This document shows positions 1-7,766 of a stretch of DNA of 9,147 nt, piece after piece. Each line of letters begins with the position of its first letter. The first letter of the stretch is position 1. A model generated the notes under the pieces. The model searched no databases. It had not been told where the DNA came from and saw nothing but the letters and a program-made list of their open reading frames with translations. The translations under genes and the position numbers were made by a program. The stretch comes from Cloacimonetes bacterium UBA5456 (GTDB lineage: Bacteria > Cloacimonadota > Cloacimonadia > Cloacimonadales > Cloacimonadaceae): positions 31,771 to 40,917 of the forward strand of contig DIQS01000038.1 in NCBI GenBank assembly GCA_002427325.1. Reading direction: 5' to 3'.

Positions 1-593
1 TAAAACGAGTAATTGATAATCCCGGTTTCAAGCAAGTAATCACGGAAGCAATAGATATATGCCATTATGATCCTGTCACATTCAAAGACCTGTTAAATGC
101 CCCTCATGCCAAAGAACCATGTGAGGCTGCCTGCTATGACTGTTTGATGAGCTATACAAATCAAACTGACCACGAGTTATTAGATCGTAAAGCGATTATT
201 GATATACTTGTCAGTCTTCTTGGTTCAAACTTGTCTCGTTCTTCCAGTGAGCTCTCACGGGATGAACATTATGAGAGACTAAAAAAATTAGAGGGTTCAA
301 GCCTTGAAATTAAGTGGCTTGATTTCATCTACAAAAGTGGACTTATCCTCCCTACGCATGCTCAGGAACTAATCCAGTCATGCCACACCAGACCAGATTA
401 TCTCTATAAGAATAAATACATCGCCATCTATATTGACGGCCCCATACATGATTCACCGGATCAAGCAAGTAAAGACAGGAAGATAGAAGAAGACTTAGCG
501 GATAATGGATGGCACGTTATCAGATTTCGTTATGATCAAGATTGGCAAGAGATTATTGCCGCCAATGAAAACATCTTTGGAGCTCTTAAATGA
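1..593 (+). CDS. C-terminal part of a DUF1998-type helicase with a fused Vsr/DUF559-like nuclease domain (5' partial)
   Basis: The frame is open from base 3, so this is the 3' end of a gene beginning outside the window; the TTG at 144 should not be taken as the start. Seen: four cysteines, in the segments DICHYD and PCEAACYDCLMSYTNQ, followed by DHELLDRK. This is the zinc-binding C-terminus typical of YprA/MrfA-like DEAD-box helicases carrying DUF1998. About 80 residues later comes a small nuclease-like fold: RPDY (390-401), a hydrophobic strand ending IDGPIH (432-449), then a conserved D and GWHVIRFRYDQDW. This follows the Vsr/DUF559 pattern, except that the acidic residue usual before xDG is a tyrosine. 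Family knowledge: such helicases translocate on DNA and occur in defence islands; DISARM uses the separate proteins DrmA (helicase) and DrmB (DUF1998). Inference: this gene fills the DrmA/DrmB role as one polypeptide. It overlaps the next gene by ATGA, implying coupled translation. The helicase motor is not visible. Confidence 0.8.
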   Translation, partial: KRVIDNPGFKQVITEAIDICHYDPVTFKDLLNAPHAKEPCEAACYDCLMSYTNQTDHELLDRKAIIDILVSLLGSNLSRSSSELSRDEHYERLKKLEGSSLEIKWLDFIYKSGLILPTHAQELIQSCHTRPDYLYKNKYIAIYIDGPIHDSPDQASKDRKIEEDLADNGWHVIRFRYDQDWQEIIAANENIFGALK

Positions 594-3439
594 ATTATAG
601 CATTGGTTCTTTGGTGAGTGCTCGTGGCAGAGAATGGGTGGTTTTACCGGATTCTACAGATGAACTAATTATCGTCAAACCTCTTGGCGGAAGTGATGAT
701 GAGATTACTGGTATCCTCACAGCTCTTGAAACAATTAAACCTGCCACATTTAAGTTGCCTGATCCATCTCAACTGGGTGATTTCCAATCCGGCAGACTGC
801 TTCGTGATGCTCTTAGGTTAGGATTTCGCAACAGTGCCGGACCTTTCAGATGTTTTGGAAGGTTGGCGGTTGATCCCCGACCCTATCAGTTAGTTCCCCT
901 AATGATGGCTCTCAAGCTTGATCCCATGCGGTTATTGATCGCAGATGACGTGGGTATTGGTAAAACCATTGAAGCCTGTCTAATTGCCCGTGAGCTTTTG
1001 GACAGGGGGGAGATTAATCGGCTATGTGTTCTCTGCCCGCCCCATCTGGCAGAACAATGGCAAACGGAGCTAAAAACAAAATTCCACATTGATGCTGAGC
1101 TGGTACTTGGTAGCACTGTGCGGAGATTGGAACGCAATTGCCGCGCCAATCAATCAATATTTGAGGTCTATCCCTTCACTGTGGTGTCGATAGACTATAT
1201 CAAGAGTGATCGTCACAAAGATGAATTTCTCAGAACGGCTCCGGAGATGATTATTGTGGACGAAGCCCATACCGCAAGCTTTGATGATTCCGGACGCAGC
1301 AATCGTCACCAACGCTATGATCTCGTGAAAAAATTAAGCGATGATCCTCAGCGCAACATACTCTTGGTAACCGCAACGCCACACTCTGGCAAAGAAAACG
1401 CGTTCCGTTCTCTTTTGACCATTTTAAATAAAGATATAGCAAACTTCCCTACAGATTTGACGGGGCCGCAAAACGAGCAATACCGCCGCAACATAGCTCA
1501 GTTCTTTATTCAGCGTCGTAGGGCAGATATTCAAAACTACCTCAAGGAAGTGACAGTCTTTCCCACAACGGAATCGACGGAGCTGTTTTACAATCTATCT
1601 GAGCCATATCGGGACTTGTTTGATAAAGCCTTGGACTATGCCCGGGAAATGGTGTTGGACAAAACTAATAATCAGCATAGACAAAGGGTGCGTTGGTGGT
1701 CTGCTCTGGCTCTGCTTCGTGCACTTGCCTCCAGCCCTGCTGCGGCAGCCGCCACAATGCGCAACCGCAGTGCTACTTTGGAAACCCAATCTATCCAAGA
1801 GGCTGATGAACTGGGCAGACGTTTGGTCTTAGACATCGATGATCATGATACAGTCAATGCCAGCGATATATTGCCGGGCAGCGATTCATCACCTGAATCT
1901 GATGAGAATGCGCTGAGCCGCAGAAAGCTGCTGAAGCTGGCAAAGTTGGCAGAATCTCTTTATGGAGATCAAGATGCAAAAATGCTTGGACTCATCCAAC
2001 CCCTTAAAGAGCTGATTAAGAGCGGCTTTAGTCCCATCATCTTTTGCCGTTTTATCCAGACCGCCGAATATCTGGCAGAGCAACTAAGACAACGCCTGCC
2101 AAAGACGATTGAGATCCAATCCATAACCGGCCTCTTGCCCCCAGAAGAGCGGGAAGAACGGGTAAAAGAGATTGCAGAATTTCCCTCTAGAATATTGGTC
2201 AGCACTGATTGCCTTTCAGAAGGTATTAACCTACAAGATCATTTTGACGCTGTTATTCACTATGACCTCAGTTGGAATCCTACTCGTCATGAACAACGGG
2301 AAGGGCGAGTAGATCGATTTGGGCAACCCCACCCTTCTGTGCGTATGCTCACCTATTACGGAAAGGATAACAAGATCGATGGTATTGTTCTGGATGTGTT
2401 GCTCCGCAAACACAAGCAGATCAAGTCGTCTCTTGGAATCTCCGTCCCTGTGCCAGCCGATACAGAAGCTGTGGTAGAAGCCATTTTTGAGGGTCTTTTA
2501 CTCCGCGAACAACCCGAAAGCAGTGATCAGATGCTAATTAATGAAATCGAGGAATTCTTTAAAGATGATAAAAATAAGCTTCACGCTGCCTGGGAAATTG
2601 CCAAGGAAAAGGAGAAACTTAGCCAAACAATGTTTTCTCAGATGGGGCTTGCCGCCAGAATAGATGTAATCAAAGCAGAACTTGATTCTATCAGGGATTC
2701 TATTGGTTCCCAACTTAATATCAGAGACTTCGTGAAACAAGCATTTTCTCGCTATCGTGCAATAATCAAAGAACAAAAGAACTCTTACCAAATTGACCTT
2801 AGTCCTGTTCACTCTTTAGTGAAAGAAAGCTGTGGCTATTTGCCTGATAAAATCAATGTCAGTTTCGATCTCCCCGTGCAGGATAAGGAGATTTATCTCT
2901 CCCGCACCCATCCCATTGTTGAAGGTCTGGCAGATCTGGTAATGAACACAGCCTTGGATGATGAAAGCACTGATCCTATAGCCCGACGCTGCGGAGTTAT
3001 CCGCACGGCATCTGTTCAAAAGAGAACAACCTTATTGCTTATCCGTTATCGCTTTCATCTTACACAGGCTTTCAAGGAGAAAACCCATCGAAGTTTGGTG
3101 GAGGATTCCCAGGTGCTTGCTTTTACGGGATCACCTGAAAGCCCCCAGTGGCTTTCTGATGCTGAAGCTAATGTACTTCTGAACGCCATGCCATCTGATA
3201 ATGTCCTCCCTCAACAAGCACAAGCACAAATTGAACGAATTTTGGACGGCTTCCATTTATTATTACCCTCTCTAAATAGTTTTGCTCAAAATCGCTCTGC
3301 AGAGCTTTTGAATTCTCACCTCAGAGTGCGTGACGCCGCGCTCTTGAAGCGTTCCCTGAAACCGGATATCAAGCCTGAATTGCCTCCGGATGTGCTTGGT
3401 ATATATGTTTATTTGCCAAGTGGCGAGATTGTGAGGTAG
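590..3439 (+). CDS. drmD: DrmD-type SNF2-family DNA helicase/translocase of a DISARM-like system
   Basis: A 949-aa superfamily 2 ATPase. Seen: Walker A DDVGIGKT (residues 119-126), Walker B DEAH (224-227), motif III TATP (261-264), a helical insert at about 330-470, then a second RecA domain with PIIFCRF (about 482), STDCLSEGINLQ (538 onward) and motif VI QREGRVDRFGQ (569-579). The motif VI form resembles RapA/HepA-like Swi2/Snf2 proteins. The N-terminal 95 residues look beta-rich, and residues 630-949 are an unrecognised C-terminal region. The run ADDVGIGKTIEACLIARELL and the following CPPHLAEQWQ block match what I recall of DrmD, the SNF2 helicase of class 1 DISARM. Expected role: ATP-driven DNA translocation or remodelling during restriction of unmodified DNA in the cytoplasm. 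The ATG at 590 overlaps the upstream stop, and the downstream methyltransferase fits the DISARM reading. A generic HepA-like helicase is the alternative. All core ATPase motifs are intact. Confidence 0.88.
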   Translation: MNYSIGSLVSARGREWVVLPDSTDELIIVKPLGGSDDEITGILTALETIKPATFKLPDPSQLGDFQSGRLLRDALRLGFRNSAGPFRCFGRLAVDPRPYQLVPLMMALKLDPMRLLIADDVGIGKTIEACLIARELLDRGEINRLCVLCPPHLAEQWQTELKTKFHIDAELVLGSTVRRLERNCRANQSIFEVYPFTVVSIDYIKSDRHKDEFLRTAPEMIIVDEAHTASFDDSGRSNRHQRYDLVKKLSDDPQRNILLVTATPHSGKENAFRSLLTILNKDIANFPTDLTGPQNEQYRRNIAQFFIQRRRADIQNYLKEVTVFPTTESTELFYNLSEPYRDLFDKALDYAREMVLDKTNNQHRQRVRWWSALALLRALASSPAAAAATMRNRSATLETQSIQEADELGRRLVLDIDDHDTVNASDILPGSDSSPESDENALSRRKLLKLAKLAESLYGDQDAKMLGLIQPLKELIKSGFSPIIFCRFIQTAEYLAEQLRQRLPKTIEIQSITGLLPPEEREERVKEIAEFPSRILVSTDCLSEGINLQDHFDAVIHYDLSWNPTRHEQREGRVDRFGQPHPSVRMLTYYGKDNKIDGIVLDVLLRKHKQIKSSLGISVPVPADTEAVVEAIFEGLLLREQPESSDQMLINEIEEFFKDDKNKLHAAWEIAKEKEKLSQTMFSQMGLAARIDVIKAELDSIRDSIGSQLNIRDFVKQAFSRYRAIIKEQKNSYQIDLSPVHSLVKESCGYLPDKINVSFDLPVQDKEIYLSRTHPIVEGLADLVMNTALDDESTDPIARRCGVIRTASVQKRTTLLLIRYRFHLTQAFKEKTHRSLVEDSQVLAFTGSPESPQWLSDAEANVLLNAMPSDNVLPQQAQAQIERILDGFHLLLPSLNSFAQNRSAELLNSHLRVRDAALLKRSLKPDIKPELPPDVLGIYVYLPSGEIVR

Positions 3440-3445
3440 CAAGAT

Positions 3446-3607
3446 ATGAACTTATACTTAATGCTGAACTCTGAAGTAAAAGACTTCAGAGTAACTTCAG
3501 AGTTAAATATTGACCATGCTTTAATGCCTATATTACAAGTTGTTATGCCCAAGCAGATTTTGTTTGAACATGAATTAACTGCTATCTTCGGGAGTATCCA
3601 TGTCTAA
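3446..3607 (+). CDS. Candidate 53-aa small protein of unknown function
   Basis: A short frame from ATG 3446 to TAA 3605-3607 fills the gap between the helicase and the methyltransferase. It begins 6 bases after the helicase stop, has GAGG at 3433-3436 (9 bases upstream of the ATG), and overlaps the methyltransferase start by 8 bases. The methyltransferase/radical SAM junction also overlaps by 8 bases. The predicted peptide starts MNLYLMLNSEVKDFRV and ends AIFGSIHV; it has no cysteines, signal peptide, transmembrane span or motif that I recognise. The 10-bp repeat cluster at 3467-3504 lies inside it. That cluster could be a regulatory site that happens to be open in this frame, which would argue against a gene. 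Support comes only from spacing, a modest ribosome site and the absence of any other use for the gap. It could equally be untranslated leader for the methyltransferase. Confidence 0.35.
   Translation: MNLYLMLNSEVKDFRVTSELNIDHALMPILQVVMPKQILFEHELTAIFGSIHV
3467..3504. repeat. Three-copy 10-bp element forming a perfect hairpin
   Basis: ACTTCAGAGT occurs twice in direct orientation (3483-3492 and 3494-3503, 11-base period) and once inverted as ACTCTGAAGT (3468-3477). The inverted copy pairs perfectly with the first direct copy (10 bp, 5-base loop AAAAG at 3478-3482). It can alternatively pair with the second over 11 bp (3467-3477 with 3494-3504, 16-base loop). No U-run follows, so this is not an intrinsic terminator. 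It lies about 100 bases upstream of the methyltransferase ATG. It could be an operator for a dimeric regulator, or an RNA stem-loop affecting processing or translation between the helicase and methyltransferase genes. The pairing is seen directly; the function is inference. Confidence 0.6.
3590..3594 (+). promoter_or_regulatory. Ribosome binding site of the methyltransferase
   Basis: GGGAG sits 5 bases before the ATG at 3600 and supports that start. It lies inside the 3' end of the candidate 53-aa frame, so if that frame is translated, ribosomes finishing it would pass over this site. Confidence 0.55.
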
Positions 3608-6600
3608 ACGCGCTGGTATCTTCAACACTGTTCGCACTGAAGGAGCCATCCTCCCTAATGAATTGCTGCAAAGGATTTTTGCTGGCGACAATACTCTGGA
3701 AGGATTAAAACCCACAGACTATCACCTTAGTCCCAGCGAACGCTTAGGCGAAGCGGCAACCCGATCTTGGAACCGGCTCATCGGTGTTTGGCAGACCTTT
3801 TCAGAGATTGTGGACAATCTCCCTCAGGAAGCTATCGGAACCACAGAGACACGTGAGCGCTGGCTCTTGCCTCTCTTTCAAGAGCTTGGATATGGAAGGT
3901 TGCAAGCTCAGAAGTCTATTGAGATTGAGGGCAAGTCTTATCCCATCAGTCACAAGGCATCAGAACCGGTTGCTATCCATTTAGTCAGCTTCAAGTGGGA
4001 TTTGGATAAACGAAATCCCATCGCAAAAAGTGAAACTCGGCTCTCTCCCCATTCGCTGATACAAGAATACCTGAACCGCAGTGATGAGCATCTTTGGGGT
4101 ATTTTATCTAACGGCCACAAACTCCGTATCTTGAGAAATAATGTTTCTCTTACCAGGGCAGCTTATGTGGAATTTGATCTTCAAGCAATGATGGACGGTC
4201 TTGCCTATAGCGATTTTTTCCTGCTGTATCTGCTTTGCCATCAATCACGAGTGGAAGTGAAGACAGATGAAACGGGTAAACACTTGCCGTTGGAGAGCTC
4301 TTGGCTGGAAAGATGGTACAACGTCTCAATCAATGACGGGGTTCGTGCTCTGGATGAACTGCGAAACAACGTTCAATCTGCCATTGAGTCCCTCGGAGCA
4401 GGATTTCTTTCCCATCCCGGCAATAGCGCTCTTCGAGACAAATTGCGCTCCGGTGCCCTTACCTTGCAGGAGTATTACCATCAGGTCTTGCTGCAAGTAT
4501 ATCGTTTGCTTTTCATCTTTGTGGCTGAAGATAGAGATTTGCTTGTTCCGGATGATGTGCCGGACCAGGTTAAAGATAACTATCTTAAATATTATTCTAC
4601 CTATCGCATCAGGGAGCTTGCAGGTAAGAGACGGGGCACACGACATTCAGACCTCTGGTATCAATTTGTTTTGCTTTTTAAGAGCTTCTATGACGGCGAT
4701 GCGAGACTCGGACTGCCTGCCCTGGGTTCTTTCCTATTTAGCGATGAATCAACTCAGGATTTGGCTGATATTGAGATTGCGAATTCAGACCTGCTTCTTG
4801 CTATCCGTTTTCTATGTTATACTCAGAAAAACAATGTCTTCCAATTAATTAATTATCGTAATCTTGGCTCTGAAGAACTTGGTTCCGTGTATGAATCCCT
4901 CTTGGAAATGCATCCTGAGATCAATCTGGAAGCAGGGTATTTTAAGCTTAACCTTGTTTCAGGTTCAGAGCGTAAGACGACAGGCAGTTATTATACACCT
5001 TCTTCTTTAGTGAACTCTTTGCTGGATTCTGCCTTAGAGCCGGTGATGGACAATGCTCTCAAATCTGCAGTGGATACACAAGCAAAAGAGCAAGCCCTTT
5101 TGAACTTAAAGATATGTGACCCCGCCTGCGGTAGCGGTCACTTCCTAATCTCGGCAGCGCATCGCATTGCCAAGAGATTGGCTTCCATACGGGCAGATGA
5201 AGATGAGCCGGCTCCTTCAGTTATCCATAATGCCCTTAGAGAAGTAATCGGTAAGTGTATCTATGGCGTAGACATCAACCCCATGGCTGTAGAACTTTGT
5301 AAGATTTCCCTTTGGATGGAAGCTCTGGAGCCCGGCAAACCGCTCACCTTTCTCGATCACCATATCCAATGTGGCAATTCCCTCTTGGGCTGTACCCCGG
5401 CCTTGCTGAAAAGAGGCATCCCTGACGCTGCTTTTACTGCACTCACCGGAGATGATAGGGCATATTGCACAAGATTCAGAAAGCAAAATAAAGAAGAACG
5501 CGATAAAGGCTTTCTAGAAATTTTTAGCGCTGATGAAAAACCCTGGGAGCATCTTGGCAATCATTCTCCTTATGTTATTAATCTCAACAAAATGGACGAT
5601 AGCGATATTGATGCTCTTCGTGCTAAAGAGGCTGCTTATGCAAAGCTAATGCAGTCCTCAACTTATCTCTTTACTAAGTTTATCTATGACACATGGTGTG
5701 CTGCCTTTGTATGGGAAAAAACTCCCAGTGAACATTTACCATATCCCATCACTCAGCGATTATTGGAAAATATCGAGATTAATCCTTATAGTGTCAACCC
5801 TGTCATTAGAAAAGAAATCATGCGCATTGCTGAGGAATATAAGTTTTTCCACTGGCATATTGCCTTTCCTGATGTTTTCATAGCAAAGCTACCTAACGAA
5901 ATATCTGATGAAGAAATTAACGGCTGGACGGGTGGTTTTGATTGTGTCTTGGGTAATCCTCCATGGGAAAGGGTGAAGCTGCAGGAAAAGGAGTTCTTTT
6001 CTGCACGGGATGCTGATATTGCCAAGGCCCCCAATGCTGCAGCCCGTAAAAGGTTGATCAAAGCTCTGCCACAAAACAATCCCTTGCTTTTTAAAGAGTT
6101 TTTGGAAGAAAAGCGAGTTGCTGATGCCTCTTCCCTTCTGATCCGTGAAAGTGGTAGATATCCTCTCTGCGGGCGAGGAGATGTAAATACCTATACCGTA
6201 TTCGCGGAACTCAATCGTATCCTTCTGTCAGACATGGGTCGTTGCGGATGCATTGTTCCCAGCGGCATTGCCACCGACGACACTACCAAGTTCTTCTTTC
6301 AGGATCTGATGAAAACTGGTTCATTGACAAGCTTCTATGAGTTCGAGAATGACGGGTTTTTCCTTGGAGCTGGACAAGGACACATGCTAAGATTTGCTTT
6401 GGTCACAATTAATGGAGAAAAATTAAAACAAATTGAAGCAGACTTTATGTTTCGAGGACACAACATTGCAGATTTACAAGATGAAACAAAGCACTTTTCT
6501 CTTGATATGTCATCATTATCTTTAATAAATCCTAACTCTAAGACCTGCCCTATTTTTCTCAGCAAAAAAGATGCTGAACTTACAAAATACATCTATCACC

Positions 6601-7766
6601 GTGTGCCTGTCCTCATAAATGAAGACGATCCTAAAACAGGAAATCTGTGGGATGTTAAGCTTAGCACCATGTTTCATATGTCCAGTGATTCCCATCTTTT
6701 TAGAGTGAAAAAACAGTTGTTAGACATGGGTTTTGAATTGTATGGGAATCAATTTGTGAAAGAAGAGGAGCGCTACCTGCCGTTGTATGAATCAAAAATG
6801 ATCCATCTTTTCGATCATAGATTTGGTGATTTCAAAGTTGTGGATACCGGTAAAAGAGCGCATATTCTTCCTAAGCAGTTAATCGAAAACTATCAAAATC
6901 CAAATTATTCGATAATGCCTTTTTACTGGGTTCCTGAAACATCAGTAAAGGAGGTAATTAATAACAATAAATCAAAGTGGATGATAGGTTTTCGTAACGT
7001 TACAGATTCAAGAGCAAGTGCAAGGAGTGTAATTGCTGCTGCTTTCCCACTTTCAGGTGTAGGAAATAGCTTGCCAATGATAAAAACAGGTTTGTCAAAC
7101 TTGCACTTTCCTGAAATAATTTTAGCGAACCTAGGTAGCATTATTCTTGACTACTGTGCACGCTTTAAGATAGGGGGCTTAAATCTAAATTTCTTTATCG
7201 TGAAACAACTGCCTATTCTTCCTCCGGATGCATATTCTTCGGAGGGTTTTAATGTTACTGACATGATACGGAATAGATGTTTAGAGTTGACTTATACCGC
7301 ATGGGATATGAAGTCATTTGCAATGGACTGCGGCTATGACGGTTCTCCTTTTATTTGGGATGAAGAGCGCCGTTTTGAAATACGTTGTGAACTGGATGCT
7401 ATTTATTTCCACCTCTACTTAGGTAATCAATCCGAATGGGAATCACAAGGAAGCCCGGAACTACTATCTTATCTTCCCACTCCTCGTTGTGCAATAGAAT
7501 ATATCATGGACACTTTTCCCATCGTCAAAGACAGTGATGAAAAGGAATTTGGCGAATATCGTACTAAGCGCCGTATCTTAGATATCTACGATCAAATGAT
7601 CCATTGCCTTGCAACAAATACAGAATATCGTTCCACCCTCGATCCTCCTCCCGGTCCCCCCAGCGATGCGGAAGGCAATTTCATCCCGGTAGAGAATTGG
7701 GATGAAAATAATTGGCCGAGTCACATACATTTTAACTTGCCAAAAAACCCAAGGACTCATGTATGA
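3600..7766 (+). CDS. drmMI: Large Eco57I-class N6-adenine DNA methyltransferase (DrmMI-like)
   Basis: A 1388-aa protein with the layout of type IIG/Eco57I-class methyltransferases. Seen: an N-terminal region with WGILSNGHKLRILRNNVSLT and YLLCHQSRVE; a helical middle; GSYYTP (462-467); SAM-binding motif I DPACGSGHF (from 507); motif II YGVDINPMAVELCKISLWME; catalytic motif IV NPPW (786-789), as in m6A enzymes; and the end-of-specificity-region signature NFFIVKQLPILPP (LPILPP from 1204). The likely target-recognition region is about 936-1204. No clear PD-(D/E)xK nuclease motif is visible in the N-terminus, so it is probably a modification enzyme rather than a restriction-modification fusion. 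Role: transfer of methyl from S-adenosylmethionine to adenine in a specific DNA sequence, protecting host DNA. DISARM class 1 has a methyltransferase of this size next to drmD, which supports the name; a stand-alone Eco57I-like or PglX-like enzyme is the alternative. The DNA for about 6400-7210 is markedly AT-richer than the rest of the gene. Confidence 0.87.
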   Translation: MSKRAGIFNTVRTEGAILPNELLQRIFAGDNTLEGLKPTDYHLSPSERLGEAATRSWNRLIGVWQTFSEIVDNLPQEAIGTTETRERWLLPLFQELGYGRLQAQKSIEIEGKSYPISHKASEPVAIHLVSFKWDLDKRNPIAKSETRLSPHSLIQEYLNRSDEHLWGILSNGHKLRILRNNVSLTRAAYVEFDLQAMMDGLAYSDFFLLYLLCHQSRVEVKTDETGKHLPLESSWLERWYNVSINDGVRALDELRNNVQSAIESLGAGFLSHPGNSALRDKLRSGALTLQEYYHQVLLQVYRLLFIFVAEDRDLLVPDDVPDQVKDNYLKYYSTYRIRELAGKRRGTRHSDLWYQFVLLFKSFYDGDARLGLPALGSFLFSDESTQDLADIEIANSDLLLAIRFLCYTQKNNVFQLINYRNLGSEELGSVYESLLEMHPEINLEAGYFKLNLVSGSERKTTGSYYTPSSLVNSLLDSALEPVMDNALKSAVDTQAKEQALLNLKICDPACGSGHFLISAAHRIAKRLASIRADEDEPAPSVIHNALREVIGKCIYGVDINPMAVELCKISLWMEALEPGKPLTFLDHHIQCGNSLLGCTPALLKRGIPDAAFTALTGDDRAYCTRFRKQNKEERDKGFLEIFSADEKPWEHLGNHSPYVINLNKMDDSDIDALRAKEAAYAKLMQSSTYLFTKFIYDTWCAAFVWEKTPSEHLPYPITQRLLENIEINPYSVNPVIRKEIMRIAEEYKFFHWHIAFPDVFIAKLPNEISDEEINGWTGGFDCVLGNPPWERVKLQEKEFFSARDADIAKAPNAAARKRLIKALPQNNPLLFKEFLEEKRVADASSLLIRESGRYPLCGRGDVNTYTVFAELNRILLSDMGRCGCIVPSGIATDDTTKFFFQDLMKTGSLTSFYEFENDGFFLGAGQGHMLRFALVTINGEKLKQIEADFMFRGHNIADLQDETKHFSLDMSSLSLINPNSKTCPIFLSKKDAELTKYIYHRVPVLINEDDPKTGNLWDVKLSTMFHMSSDSHLFRVKKQLLDMGFELYGNQFVKEEERYLPLYESKMIHLFDHRFGDFKVVDTGKRAHILPKQLIENYQNPNYSIMPFYWVPETSVKEVINNNKSKWMIGFRNVTDSRASARSVIAAAFPLSGVGNSLPMIKTGLSNLHFPEIILANLGSIILDYCARFKIGGLNLNFFIVKQLPILPPDAYSSEGFNVTDMIRNRCLELTYTAWDMKSFAMDCGYDGSPFIWDEERRFEIRCELDAIYFHLYLGNQSEWESQGSPELLSYLPTPRCAIEYIMDTFPIVKDSDEKEFGEYRTKRRILDIYDQMIHCLATNTEYRSTLDPPPGPPSDAEGNFIPVENWDENNWPSHIHFNLPKNPRTHV

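Noticed and set aside
144..593. A stand-alone 149-aa nuclease gene starting at TTG 144
   Set aside because: The frame is open upstream to the window edge and includes the zinc-ligand cysteines typical of the DUF1998 C-terminus, so this is the tail of a longer protein.
3467..3504. Intrinsic terminator between drmD and the methyltransferase
   Set aside because: The stem is AT-balanced and no U-tract follows either alternative stem, so termination by the classic mechanism is not supported.
4326..4646. A 106-codon antisense frame within the methyltransferase gene
   Set aside because: It is opposite a conserved coding region, with no ribosome site or domain evidence; the same applies to the other antisense frames of 60-97 codons in the window.
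4267..4848. A 193-codon open frame on the + strand inside the methyltransferase gene
   Set aside because: It lies wholly within the methyltransferase frame, its peptide shows no recognisable motif and has cysteine/leucine-rich shadow character, and the host frame is clearly coding here.
7221..7250. CCTCCG ... CGGAGG inverted repeat (13-base loop) followed by G and four T, looking like a terminator
   Set aside because: It lies in the middle of the methyltransferase coding sequence, has a long loop and only 6 bp of stem, and the T-run is short. Part of the arm encodes the conserved LPILPP segment.
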